Positions 26,748-35,417 of a stretch of DNA of 64,000 nucleotides are shown here, one piece after another. Both the position numbers and the translations under genes were made by a program. How positions within the stretch are numbered: position 1 is the stretch's first letter; the number at the start of each line of letters is the position of its first letter. Location of the stretch: assembly GCF_963662755.1 (NCBI RefSeq), contig NZ_OY759725.1, forward strand, positions 372,001 through 436,000, given 5' to 3'. This DNA is from an uncultured Sulfurimonas sp. (lineage in GTDB: Bacteria; Campylobacterota; Campylobacteria; Campylobacterales; Sulfurimonadaceae). The notes beneath the pieces were generated by a model, which saw only the letters and a list, made by a program, of their open reading frames with translations, was not told where the DNA came from and did not search any database.

Positions 26748-29720
26748 TTATATTGAACTGTTATCTAATATATACTGTGTAACTTCTATGTTGGTTCCTA
26801 CAATAACATCAAAATTACCTACACTATCATACATTGGAGATCCTGTTCCTTGAATATACACCATTTCGTTATTAGCCTTTATAACTCTAAAAACATAACT
26901 GTATGGTCTCTTTTTTGATATAGCTAAGTCAAATTCTCTTTTTATCATATCTAAATCGTCTGGATGCACTAACTTATTCCATACTTCAAAAGTTACTTCT
27001 ACATTTTTATCAATTCCAAAAATTTCATAAGATTTTTCATCCCAATAAACAGTTCCTGAAGATGATTTCATTTCCCATAAACCAATATTTGCTGATTGAG
27101 TAGCTATTAGCAATCTTCTTTCACTCTCTATTAAAGCTTGCTCATTAATCATATCTTTTGTTATATCTTTAAGAGTTCCTATACTATGAATAACTCTACC
27201 TTCATCATTACGTGCATAAGCTACTGCAAAATGCTCCACCCATTTATAGCCCTCTGATTTATGCTCTATTCTAAATTTAACTCGATATGACTTAATTTTC
27301 CCAAGTACAAAATCATCATACTTTTTATAAAAATCATTTATATCGTCTTTATGTATTCGATTTTTTATCCACTCTGGCATATGAGATTTATCTGAAGGCA
27401 ACTCTCCAAGTCTGTAACCAAAAATACCAGCCCATCTTTCATCCCAAGTATCACTATCTCTTACAGGTATATGATGCTCACAAATACCAAGTCCAGAACA
27501 CTCCAATGCAGCATCAAGTTTTTTATTAATATTTTCATATTTTTTATTAATCTCTAGCATCTCTTTACTTGATTGCTCTCTTTCATCATAAATGGAGCGA
27601 AGTTCAGTATAAGCTGTTTGCAACTCTTCATTTGTTGATTGTAACTCTTCATTTGTAGTTTCTAACTCTTCATTTGAACTTTGAAGCTCTTCATTTGAAC
27701 TTTGAAGCTCTTCATTTAAACTCTGCATCTCTTCATTGCTTGTTTCTAATTCTTCTATGACGGTTTGAAGATACTCTTTGGCTTTTTTAAGTTCATCTTC
27801 AAGTTTTATATTTTGCAAACTTTCATTATTGCTGTCGTTTCCAATAAAATATTTAAAATTTTCATTATCTTCTTCTTGAAAACAAATTAAATAGAGTCCA
27901 TTCATTTTTTGCTTACTTATGGGAACTACAGCTAAGCGAACATATCTCTCTACTTCATCAAGAAGAGTTACTTTTTGAAAATTTGATTTAAAAATAGCAT
28001 TTATTTTAGAACTTTCATGAATCGCAGCACGCAACTCTATGCTCAATACATTATTTATATTTTTAAAAATATTTTGAGTTTGCTCTCCATCTGGGCGAAT
28101 AAGATAAGGATTATGTCCTTTAACATAAACAATATCCATATTTTCATTCACAACTATACACATTGGAATTATAAAATCATTTACATACTCAAGTACGACA
28201 TCATAAATGGTAGGTTTTTTCGTCTCACTTATAATTTTTGCACTATTTATTAAATCATTTTTTTCATATGTATTTACTGTTGTTAAAGGTTCTTTTGCAC
28301 CAATATAGTTTGTTTTATATATTTTCCATTTTTTATCAATAGTTTTAAAATAACTCTGAAAATGCCCAACTGATTCACTTTTTCCTAAAAACAAAAGAGC
28401 ACCATCATTGAGTGCATAATGAAATTCTGGAAAAAGTTTTTTTTGTAATTCTTGAGAGAAATATATAAGCAAATTTCTACAAACAACAAGGTCAAGTCTC
28501 AAAAATGCTGGGTCTTTAAGAATATTATGTCGAGAAAAAATAACCATAGAACGGATAGACTTTATCACCTCATAATGTTCATCTTTAACATTAAAGTATC
28601 TGCTTTGGATTTTTTTATCTAGTTCAAGTAGGGCACTCTCAGGATAGACACCCTTTCTAGCGAAGTAAAGAGAATCTTCATTTACATCAGTTGCAAAAAT
28701 TTGTATTTTATACATTCCAATATCTGCACCCAATATCTCACTCAAAATCATCGCTATACTATAAGCTTCTTCACCGGTTGAGCATCCTGGTGCCCAAATT
28801 CTGATTCTTTTATCTTCTTTATTTTTTAAATATTCTGCTATGTGATTTTTGAGTATATGAAAAGAGTCTCCATCTCTAAAAAAAGTAGTAACTCCTATAA
28901 GTATATCTTTAAAAAGTAGATCTACTTCATCAATATTTTGTACTATATAAGCATAATAATCACTGATTTTTATAATTTTAAGAGCTACCATTCTTCGCTC
29001 TATTCTTCGCTCAATTGTACTAGGTTTATAATGATTAAAATCTACACCCTTTATCTCTCTAAGTTTTGATAAAATATTTCTATATATATTTGTTGTAGTT
29101 GATGTTGCTTTTTTTAGAACAATTTTTCCAGCATAATTTAACATCTCTTGTAGTTCTTTACCCATATCTTCAGGTTGTAAAATAAGATCAATAGTTCCAG
29201 TATGAATTGCTGAATTAGGCATACCATCATATTTTGCTGATTTAGGTTCTTGAACTATTGTAAAACCAGCCGCTGCTTTTATAGCACGAACACCGCGGCT
29301 TCCATCACTACCTGTACCAGATAAAATAATACCTATACTTTTATCTTGTTTTGATTCTGCTAAAGATTCAAAAAAAAGATCAACAGATGGTTTTGGACCA
29401 TGCCAATTTATTTTTGGTTTAGCTAGTAAAATAGTATTTCCATCAAGAAAAATATTTTCATCTGGTGGACAGACATATATTGTATTTGGCTTTACAAGCA
29501 AACCATTGCTTGCTTCAAGAACACTAAGATTAGTTCCTTTAGCAAGAAGTTCAACCATTAAACTTTTGTAAGTAGGAGATAGATGCTGAGCAATAATGTA
29601 AGCCATATTGCTTTTAGATGGTAAATTAGATATAAATATCTGAAGGGCTTCTAAACCTCCAGCACTTGCACCAATTCCTATAATTGTTATGTCATTTTTT
29701 TTCATTTCATTTAGTCCCAT
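26748..29720 (-). CDS. CheB-CheR-PAS fusion protein
   Basis: A 990-residue fusion. Residues about 8-195 are a CheB methylesterase catalytic domain (GIGASAGGLEAL, AQHLSP, LSGTGSDGSRGVRAIK) without the usual N-terminal receiver. Residues about 215-475 are a CheR methyltransferase (KPSTIERRIERRM, WAPGCSTGEEAYSIAMIL, VVCRNLLIYFS). A PAS-like region, a long coiled coil of SNEELQ heptads (about 655-715) and two PAS domains with PAC motifs follow. There is no kinase, GGDEF or EAL domain. Proteins of this type couple a methyl-modification module to sensory input outside classical chemotaxis. It probably shares an operon with the following PAS/GGDEF/EAL gene. Confidence 0.9.
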   Translation of the reverse strand: MGLNEMKKNDITIIGIGASAGGLEALQIFISNLPSKSNMAYIIAQHLSPTYKSLMVELLAKGTNLSVLEASNGLLVKPNTIYVCPPDENIFLDGNTILLAKPKINWHGPKPSVDLFFESLAESKQDKSIGIILSGTGSDGSRGVRAIKAAAGFTIVQEPKSAKYDGMPNSAIHTGTIDLILQPEDMGKELQEMLNYAGKIVLKKATSTTTNIYRNILSKLREIKGVDFNHYKPSTIERRIERRMVALKIIKISDYYAYIVQNIDEVDLLFKDILIGVTTFFRDGDSFHILKNHIAEYLKNKEDKRIRIWAPGCSTGEEAYSIAMILSEILGADIGMYKIQIFATDVNEDSLYFARKGVYPESALLELDKKIQSRYFNVKDEHYEVIKSIRSMVIFSRHNILKDPAFLRLDLVVCRNLLIYFSQELQKKLFPEFHYALNDGALLFLGKSESVGHFQSYFKTIDKKWKIYKTNYIGAKEPLTTVNTYEKNDLINSAKIISETKKPTIYDVVLEYVNDFIIPMCIVVNENMDIVYVKGHNPYLIRPDGEQTQNIFKNINNVLSIELRAAIHESSKINAIFKSNFQKVTLLDEVERYVRLAVVPISKQKMNGLYLICFQEEDNENFKYFIGNDSNNESLQNIKLEDELKKAKEYLQTVIEELETSNEEMQSLNEELQSSNEELQSSNEELETTNEELQSTNEELQTAYTELRSIYDEREQSSKEMLEINKKYENINKKLDAALECSGLGICEHHIPVRDSDTWDERWAGIFGYRLGELPSDKSHMPEWIKNRIHKDDINDFYKKYDDFVLGKIKSYRVKFRIEHKSEGYKWVEHFAVAYARNDEGRVIHSIGTLKDITKDMINEQALIESERRLLIATQSANIGLWEMKSSSGTVYWDEKSYEIFGIDKNVEVTFEVWNKLVHPDDLDMIKREFDLAISKKRPYSYVFRVIKANNEMVYIQGTGSPMYDSVGNFDVIVGTNIEVTQYILDNSSI
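27600..27770 (-). repeat. In-frame 21-base repeats coding for coiled-coil heptads
   Basis: Inside the CheB-CheR-PAS gene the sequence repeats in 21-base units such as CTTCATTTGAACTTTGAAG on the plus strand, two of them identical and neighbours diverged. Each unit codes a seven-residue NEELQSS-type heptad. The repeats keep frame and encode a signalling coiled coil. They are prone to slippage, so the copy number may vary between strains. Confidence 0.8.
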
Positions 29721-29863
29721 CTATATTCAATTGAGAGATTTTTAACTATTATATAGGAGTAAACTTACAAAGATATTATTAACTGTTATATACAAAATAT
29801 AATTCAGTATATATATGTTATTTGGTGAGATTGATTTAAAAAAAAGATAGATGAAGATAGATA

Positions 29864-29891
29864 TTTACTCATCCACAAGAGGATGAATAAA
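29864..29891 (-). terminator. Hairpin terminator downstream of oadB
   Basis: On the minus strand a TTTA-x-TCATCC type stem (6 bp plus 4 bp around one mismatch) with a 6-base loop lies just after the oadB stop and is followed by a run of T residues about 20 bases later. It is the likely end of the oadGAB transcript. Confidence 0.5.
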
Positions 29892-29905
29892 TTAAATAGT
29901 TTTAA

Positions 29906-31231
29906 CTATTGAAAAAGTGAAATAAGTACACCAGCCGCAACCGCTGAACCAATAACACCTGCAACATTTGGACCCATAGCATGCATTAAAAGCATGTTTG
30001 AGCGGTCATACTCCATACCTACTTTATTTGATACACGAGCAGCCATAGGAACAGCAGAAACACCAGCTGAACCAATTAATGGATTAATCTTGTGTCCAGG
30101 GAACATATTCATAATTTTAGCCATAATAATACCAGATGCAGTTCCAACTGAGAATGCAACAACACCCAATACCATGATAAACATAGTATCTGGAACTAAA
30201 AACTGATCAGCTGCTAGTTTTGAACCAACCCCAAGACCTAAGAAAATAGTTACAATATTGATAAGTGCATTTTGAAGAGTATCATTTAATCTCTCAACAA
30301 CACCTGATTCTTTTAAGAAATTACCAAACATAAACGCACCGATTAGTGGTGTAGATTCTGGTAAAACTAAGATAGCAAGAACTAAAACCATAATAGGAAA
30401 AACTAACTTTTCTAAACGAGAAACATGACGAAGTGTAGTCATTTTTATTTTACGTTCAGCATCTGTAGTTAAAGCTTTCATAATTGGAGGTTGTATAATA
30501 GGAACCATGGCCATATAACTATAAGATGCAACCGCAATTGCTCCGAGAAGCTCAGGTGCTAATTTTGTAGCTATAAAGATAGATGTAGGACCATCTGCTC
30601 CACCAATAATAGAAATAGCAGATGCTTGTTGAAGAGTAAAATCAACAAAGCCCATTTGTGATAGTGCAACTGCTCCAACAAGCGTTCCAAATATACCAAA
30701 CTGTGCAGCTCCACCAAGAAGCGCTGTTTTAGGATTTGATAAAAGTGGTCCAAAGTCAGTCATTGCACCAACACCCATAAATATAATAATAGGAAACATC
30801 TCATTTGATAAACCCATATTATAAATAACACCCAAGAAACCGTGTTCTCCAGCTATACCAGCAACAGGAATATTTGCCAATAGTCCACCAAAAGCTATAG
30901 GTAAAAGGAGCAAAGGTTCAAAACCTTTTTTAATAGCCAAATAAAATAGCAAAAATGTGATTAAAATCATAATCACACGACCCCAAGATTTGTGAAAATC
31001 ACTCATATCTTCACCATGAGCATTTTTTTCATTTGGGTCTGGATTTATAAGAGCATTTACACCCGTAGAAGATAAAAACCCTGAAATCATTTCTGAGAGT
31101 GGCTTAGTATGATAAGTCTCTTCTTTGTGCGTTGACTCCACCGCTCCATCAGTATGGGCGGGAGCATTTGCATGAAGAGCACCAAAACTAAGAAGCAATA
31201 GTGTAAATATTTTTATAAGAACAAATCTCAT
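29906..31231 (-). CDS. oadB: Oxaloacetate decarboxylase, sodium-pumping beta subunit
   Basis: A 441-residue membrane protein that carries out decarboxylation of carboxybiotin and pumps Na+. Typical segments are [18 protein letters not shown] and [10 protein letters not shown] (the latter with the essential Asp), and SAVPMAARV near the C terminus. It has about ten membrane helices. An N-terminal signal-like helix ([23 protein letters not shown]) and a His-rich linker precede the family core, making it slightly longer than many OadB proteins. It follows oadA by three bases. In combination with oadG and oadA it encodes a full primary sodium pump. Confidence 0.95.
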   Translation of the reverse strand: MRFVLIKIFTLLLLSFGALHANAPAHTDGAVESTHKEETYHTKPLSEMISGFLSSTGVNALINPDPNEKNAHGEDMSDFHKSWGRVIMILITFLLFYLAIKKGFEPLLLLPIAFGGLLANIPVAGIAGEHGFLGVIYNMGLSNEMFPIIIFMGVGAMTDFGPLLSNPKTALLGGAAQFGIFGTLVGAVALSQMGFVDFTLQQASAISIIGGADGPTSIFIATKLAPELLGAIAVASYSYMAMVPIIQPPIMKALTTDAERKIKMTTLRHVSRLEKLVFPIMVLVLAILVLPESTPLIGAFMFGNFLKESGVVERLNDTLQNALINIVTIFLGLGVGSKLAADQFLVPDTMFIMVLGVVAFSVGTASGIIMAKIMNMFPGHKINPLIGSAGVSAVPMAARVSNKVGMEYDRSNMLLMHAMGPNVAGVIGSAVAAGVLISLFQ

Positions 31232-31234
31232 CGT

Positions 31235-33040
31235 TTATCCTAATACTGCTACGACTTGACCTTCTACTACCTTGTCGTTTGTTGCAACATTGATAGATTT
31301 TACAACACCACCACGAGGAGAAACAACATCAATTTCCATTTTCATAGACTCAAGAATCATAATAACATCGCCCTCATTCACACTTTGACCTGGATTTGCA
31401 ACTATTTTCCATACATTACCTGGTAAAAGTGCTTTAATTGAAACTTCATCACCAGAAGCTTTAACTGGAGCTTCTTTTGATGCTGAAGGAGCTACACTCT
31501 CTCCATCCACTGCTGTAACTTCAATATTTGCATCACCTTCTGCAACTTGAACACTAAACTTTTGACCATCTACTACTACTGTATAATTTCCACTACCCAT
31601 ATTTGTACATCCTTGATTTTCTGATTTCATTTGAGATATTTTTCTGACATTTAACTCACCCTTGCCTTTTAAGAACGCTATACCCTTATCTTGACAAGCA
31701 GCTGCAATAAATATATTCTCTTCTGTTATTTCTATATCTTCTTCTTTAAGAACTTTTATCCAAGTATCTAAAGATTTACTCTCATCAGCATTCGCCAAAT
31801 CAAGAGCTTTTTGCGTTGTTGGCTCTAAACCTAACTTCTCAGATGCTATTCTAATAACTTCAGGATCTGGAGCTACTGGAGTTTTACCAAAATAACCAAG
31901 AACCATTTTTCCATATCCCGGAGCTATAGCTTTCCAAGGACCTTGCATAACATTATTTAGTGCTTGTTGAAAGTAAAATTGAGAAACTGGAGTTACAGAT
32001 GTACCATAACCACCTTTTTCAACTACTTCTGTCATTGCAGCAATAACTTCTGGAAACTTATCTAAAATATCATTATCACGCATCATTTGAGTATTTGCAG
32101 TCAAAGCACCACCTGGCATTGGTGAAAATGGAATAATTGGAGAAACCATAGTAGCTTCAGGAGGCATAAAATAATCAGCTAGACAATTTTGTAATTCTTT
32201 TTCATATGTTAAAACTTTACCAATTTCTAAACCACCAAGATCATAATCCATACCTTTTGTAGCATGAAGCATAGTTAAAATATCTGGTTGACTTGTTCCA
32301 CCAGATACAGGAGCTGCTGCCATGTCTATACCATCAACACCAGCTTCTAAAGCTGCCATATAAGCAGAAACAGATACTCCCGCAGTTTCATGAGTATGAA
32401 GTCTTAAGTGAGTACCCTCTGGAATTAACTTACGAGCCATTTTAATAGTATCAAAAACTTTTTGAGGGTTTGAAGTCCCAGATGCATCTTTAAAACAGAT
32501 ACTATCATAAGGAATACCACTATCTAATATTTCACGAAGTGTTTTTTCATAAAACTCTGTAGTGTGTGCACCATGGCATCCAGGAGGAAGATCCATCATT
32601 GTTACAACAACTTCATGTTTTAATCCATGATGAGAAATTCTTTCACCAGAATATTTAAGATTTTCAACATCATTTAGAGCATCGAAATTTCTAATAGTTG
32701 TTGTTCCATGTTTTTTAAACATTTTAGCATGCAAATCTATAAGCTCTTTAGAACCAGTATCTAGCATTACAGTATTTACACCACGAGCTAAAGTTTGAAG
32801 GTTTGCATCTGGACCAACAATTTTACGAAATTTATCCATCATTTCAAATGCATCTTCTCTTAAGTAGAAGTATAAAGATTGAAATCTTGCTCCACCACCA
32901 AATTCAAAGTGATTAATTCCTGCTCTTTTAGCTGCCTCTACTGCTGGAAAAAAATCATCCATAAGCACACGACCACCAAATACTGACTGGAAACCATCTC
33001 TGAACGTTGTATCCATTACATCTATATATTTTTTGCTCAT
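31235..33040 (-). CDS. oadA: Oxaloacetate decarboxylase alpha subunit (carboxyltransferase-biotin carrier)
   Basis: A 601-residue protein. The HMGL-like carboxyltransferase TIM barrel begins at DTTFRDGFQSVFGGR, with metal-ligand histidines in LHTHETAG. A PYC/OADA conserved domain follows (about 310-480), then a linker and the biotinyl domain with the lysine in ESMKMEI near residue 567. It transfers CO2 from oxaloacetate to biotin. Pyruvate carboxylase subunit B has the same layout, but the adjacent oadB and oadG settle the assignment. oadG is 8 bases upstream and oadB 3 bases downstream. Confidence 0.95.
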   Translation of the reverse strand: MSKKYIDVMDTTFRDGFQSVFGGRVLMDDFFPAVEAAKRAGINHFEFGGGARFQSLYFYLREDAFEMMDKFRKIVGPDANLQTLARGVNTVMLDTGSKELIDLHAKMFKKHGTTTIRNFDALNDVENLKYSGERISHHGLKHEVVVTMMDLPPGCHGAHTTEFYEKTLREILDSGIPYDSICFKDASGTSNPQKVFDTIKMARKLIPEGTHLRLHTHETAGVSVSAYMAALEAGVDGIDMAAAPVSGGTSQPDILTMLHATKGMDYDLGGLEIGKVLTYEKELQNCLADYFMPPEATMVSPIIPFSPMPGGALTANTQMMRDNDILDKFPEVIAAMTEVVEKGGYGTSVTPVSQFYFQQALNNVMQGPWKAIAPGYGKMVLGYFGKTPVAPDPEVIRIASEKLGLEPTTQKALDLANADESKSLDTWIKVLKEEDIEITEENIFIAAACQDKGIAFLKGKGELNVRKISQMKSENQGCTNMGSGNYTVVVDGQKFSVQVAEGDANIEVTAVDGESVAPSASKEAPVKASGDEVSIKALLPGNVWKIVANPGQSVNEGDVIMILESMKMEIDVVSPRGGVVKSINVATNDKVVEGQVVAVLG

Positions 33041-33048
33041 TATTATCC

Positions 33049-33306
33049 TTAACCTTGTCTGTGATGAGAAATCGCTGCACTTATCGCGGCTATTATCTTT
33101 TTATTGTCTTTTTTCATTTGTGCTTCTGGTTCTAAACTTGCCTGCGGTTCAGGGAAATACCTATGTAAAAAACTTGACATAAGATTCATTAAAACTATCA
33201 ATGTGATTAAAAAAAGAAAAACTGTTCCCATTCCTAGAGCCATAAACTTAAAGCCCTCTACTACGAGGTTAGTATCCATAAATTTACCTTTGTTACAATT
33301 TTGCAA
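33049..33306 (-). CDS. oadG: Oxaloacetate decarboxylase gamma subunit
   Basis: An 85-residue protein with one N-terminal membrane helix (LGMGTVFLFLITLIVLMNLM) and a hydrophilic tail ending in AAISAAISHHRQG, as in OadG, where C-terminal histidines bind zinc and hold the alpha subunit to the beta subunit. It is first in the oadG-oadA-oadB operon. The start may be at the internal ATG reading MDTNLVVEGF, which would remove eight residues of doubtful coding value; the longer frame is listed. Confidence 0.88.
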   Translation of the reverse strand: MQNCNKGKFMDTNLVVEGFKFMALGMGTVFLFLITLIVLMNLMSSFLHRYFPEPQASLEPEAQMKKDNKKIIAAISAAISHHRQG

Positions 33307-33426
33307 TAGAGTATAGTGTAAAGAAGTTTAAATAAACTTTTCTATTCTTTTGTAATTTTTCAAACTTACATTATTGTTACCTTTTGATTATATAATTCAA
33401 TTCCAAATCCAATACTAAGAAAAAAA
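33307..33426. promoter_or_regulatory. Divergent promoter region, oadGAB and DUF3817 gene
   Basis: A 120-base AT-rich gap between divergent genes. It must hold the oadG promoter. TATAAT is visible at about 33389-33395 on the plus strand, about 35 bases before the downstream ATG. No operator motif recognised. Confidence 0.45.
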
Positions 33427-33717
33427 ATGACAAATAAAAATGTGAAAAAATTCGGACAAATAAACTCGATAGAAGGTTATTCTTATCTTTTACTGCTATT
33501 TATTGCTATGCCAATGAAATATGCTTTTGGATATCCAATGGCAGTTAAAATAGTAGGTATGATTCATGGTGTTTTATTTATATTATTTTGTTTACTTTTG
33601 CTCCAAGCATGGAAAGAAGCAAAGTGGGAGTTTAAAGAAAGCGTTATTTTCTTTATAGCTTCACTAATTCCATTTGGAACTTTTTATACGAAAAACAAAA
33701 TAAAAGCTTATGAATAA
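33427..33717 (+). CDS. DUF3817 small integral membrane protein
   Basis: A 96-residue protein with three membrane helices (about 17-35, 40-60 and 72-90). The arrangement of IEGYSYLLLLFIAMPMKY, a VHG-like MIHGVLF segment and a final SLIPFGTFYTKNK matches the DUF3817 family of unknown function, also found alone in many bacteria. Nothing in the neighbourhood (oad genes on the other strand, another small membrane protein downstream) explains its role. Confidence 0.8.
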   Translation: MTNKNVKKFGQINSIEGYSYLLLLFIAMPMKYAFGYPMAVKIVGMIHGVLFILFCLLLLQAWKEAKWEFKESVIFFIASLIPFGTFYTKNKIKAYE

Positions 33718-33763
33718 AAAAAGAATAGTTTTGCTAAAATAATATGACTTAAATAGTGGAGAA

Positions 33764-34063
33764 ATGATGATAGCTGGAATGCATGAACAAGATTTTGTAG
33801 CATATATAATATTTGGACTTACTTTGAACTTTTTGTTTTCCATACTTTTTGGAGTTTATCTTAGTAAAAATATAGGTATGCAAGAGATGCTAGAATCAAA
33901 GGGTGATAAAGAGCAATCTTTACTAGTAAGTTTGAGCCTTTTTGTACCTTTTGCAAAAATGCTTATAACTTTATATAGAGTTGCTATCCTTCAAATATAC
34001 TTTTTAAATAAAGGCTACACACATAAAGAGTTTTGGATATACATGACTCATTATAAAAACTAA
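33764..34063 (+). CDS. Small membrane protein, unknown function
   Basis: A 99-residue protein with two or three hydrophobic segments (about 12-30, 48-80). A GGAG ribosome binding site lies close before tandem ATG codons at 33764 and 33767; spacing favours the second. No domain recognised. It lies 46 bases after the DUF3817 gene and could be cotranscribed. Convergent with the SNase-like gene, one base between the two stop codons. Confidence 0.65.
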   Translation: MMIAGMHEQDFVAYIIFGLTLNFLFSILFGVYLSKNIGMQEMLESKGDKEQSLLVSLSLFVPFAKMLITLYRVAILQIYFLNKGYTHKEFWIYMTHYKN

Positions 34064-34064
34064 T

Positions 34065-34592
34065 TTATTTATATAGTTCTTTATTGCAACTATCAAGTAT
34101 ATTTTCACCCCAAAGACCTCTTTTTTCTAGCTCAGCTTTTTTTTGAGCTAAGTTAAAATACCTCTCAAATTCTTTATCTTTAAAGTTAGGATTTTTTATT
34201 GCCAATCCTTTTCTTAACAAGATTTCTGAGAGTGTTATTTCACCTTTTGCATACAATAAACACTCTTTATCTTTAAATTCTATATGATAAGTTTGTTCTT
34301 TATGTAAAAGAGCATCTGCATGATATTTTAACTTTGGATTTTTTTTGTAAAATTCATTTATTTTATATTTACAAGCAGAGTTGGCAGATGCATTAATATA
34401 TAATTTTTCTAAGGTTACAACCCCATATGGACTACAATTAAAAGTATAATTATTTATGCCAAATACTTGAATTTCATTTGAGATAACATCATTTAAAATA
34501 GCCAAAACAGGCTCTTTTGCAATAACAATATTAGTAAAGAGTAGATAAAAAATTAAAATACTTATTTTTCTTAGCATATATAATTTTAACAT
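34065..34592 (-). CDS. Secreted SNase-like (thermonuclease-fold) protein
   Basis: A 175-residue protein with a signal peptide (RKISILIFYLLFTNIVIA). The C-terminal half looks like the end of a staphylococcal nuclease fold: EILLRKGLAIKN followed by FERYFNLAQKKAELEKRGLWGE. The N-terminal half has three Cys and lacks the clear catalytic Arg-Asp-Glu set of active thermonucleases, so activity is uncertain. Campylobacter species have a secreted SNase-like nuclease implicated in DNA degradation, which this may resemble. The gene is divergent from a short membrane ORF. Confidence 0.65.
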   Translation of the reverse strand: MLKLYMLRKISILIFYLLFTNIVIAKEPVLAILNDVISNEIQVFGINNYTFNCSPYGVVTLEKLYINASANSACKYKINEFYKKNPKLKYHADALLHKEQTYHIEFKDKECLLYAKGEITLSEILLRKGLAIKNPNFKDKEFERYFNLAQKKAELEKRGLWGENILDSCNKELYK

Positions 34593-34636
34593 GTTATAAT
34601 TTAAATCTCTGAATAATTTTAAAGGTATATAACTAT

Positions 34637-34807
34637 ATGAATGATTTTCAACTAAAACTCATCCTCAGTGTGTTAAGTGGTGTAGTTTTTTCATTTGTTT
34701 TTATCTTACTTGCTTTTGCTCTTCCTCTTGACAACAAAGAACATATAGCAAAAAAAACACCAAAAGGTGTCTTAGAAAAAGTTTCTCATTCAGCAGTAAA
34801 TAGATAA
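34637..34807 (+). CDS. Small single-pass membrane protein (56 residues)
   Basis: An ATG at 34637 with AAAGG about 10 bases upstream opens a 56-residue frame: a short start (MNDFQLKLIL), one membrane helix of about 20 residues (SGVVFSFVFILLAFALP) and a Lys-rich tail ending at TAA 34805-34807. The stop lies one base from the stop of the convergent HPt-like gene. The composition, ribosome binding site and snug fit between neighbours support a real gene. The pattern is reminiscent of small respiratory-oxidase-associated peptides, but that is not established. Confidence 0.6.
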   Translation: MNDFQLKLILSVLSGVVFSFVFILLAFALPLDNKEHIAKKTPKGVLEKVSHSAVNR

Positions 34808-34808
34808 T

Positions 34809-35318
34809 TTAGTTTATAAGAGAACTTTTTAAATCTATGAGTTTTATGGTTTCATGGGCATATTTTGGTTTTAATCTTACAGCAGTAGCTTCCAATGCTT
34901 CAATACATAGAGCAATCGAATCTAAATCATCTTTTTTCATTAATATATCTAGAATTATTATGCCATCTTTTATACGAAGATTTCTAGCGACACCAAGATT
35001 TTTATGTGCCAATTCTCTAAGTGGGGTAAAATTAATTTTTTTTGATTGTTCTACATCTTGACGGATATTTTTTAAATGTTTTAAAAAATGGATTTTTGAT
35101 CGTAATATCTGACCTACATAATCTTCTAAAAGTTGATTTATCAATACAGAGTCTAAACCTAACTCTTCTATTGCTTCTATAGGGTCGTAAACATAGTCAC
35201 ATATATTCAAGTTTACTGCATCTGTTTGTAAAAAAACAATACTCTTGTTGAGAGTTTTTTCAACAGAATCAAAAACTTCGTTCTCAACCTGTTGAGTTCT
35301 TTTTAAAGTCATACTCAT
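34809..35318 (-). CDS. Helical protein with possible HPt-like motif
   Basis: A 169-residue, all-helical protein without a signal peptide or membrane segment. The segment ELGLDSVLINQLLEDYVGQI followed by LRELAHKNLGVARNLRIKD resembles the histidine phosphotransfer domain pattern AHxLKGxAxNLRI, in which the His is phosphorylated; here KG is replaced by NLG. I infer a possible phosphorelay intermediate or decayed HPt domain. It is monocistronic, with its own 5' region facing the htpG terminator. Confidence 0.55.
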   Translation of the reverse strand: MSMTLKRTQQVENEVFDSVEKTLNKSIVFLQTDAVNLNICDYVYDPIEAIEELGLDSVLINQLLEDYVGQILRSKIHFLKHLKNIRQDVEQSKKINFTPLRELAHKNLGVARNLRIKDGIIILDILMKKDDLDSIALCIEALEATAVRLKPKYAHETIKLIDLKSSLIN

Positions 35319-35380
35319 GTATATAAAGTATCATATTTACATAATTACTCTTATTAATCTCTATTACGAATATCAAATTA

Positions 35381-35411
35381 ATATATGAGTGCTACAAATG
35401 CACTCATATAT
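35381..35411 (-). terminator. Strong hairpin downstream of htpG
   Basis: A perfect 12-bp inverted repeat (ATATATGAGTGC / GCACTCATATAT) with a 7-base loop sits 6 bases after the htpG stop codon. It should act as the htpG terminator; the following T tract is weak. Confidence 0.65.
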
Positions 35412-35417
35412 AAGAAA

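Noticed and set aside
27600..27770. Repeat array that could be mistaken for CRISPR or a minisatellite
   Set aside because: The units are contiguous, 21 bases long and in frame with a coiled-coil protein; there are no spacers.
29721..29905. Small gene or riboswitch between the CheB-CheR gene and oadB
   Set aside because: Only short frames without ribosome binding sites and one terminator hairpin were seen; no conserved RNA pattern.
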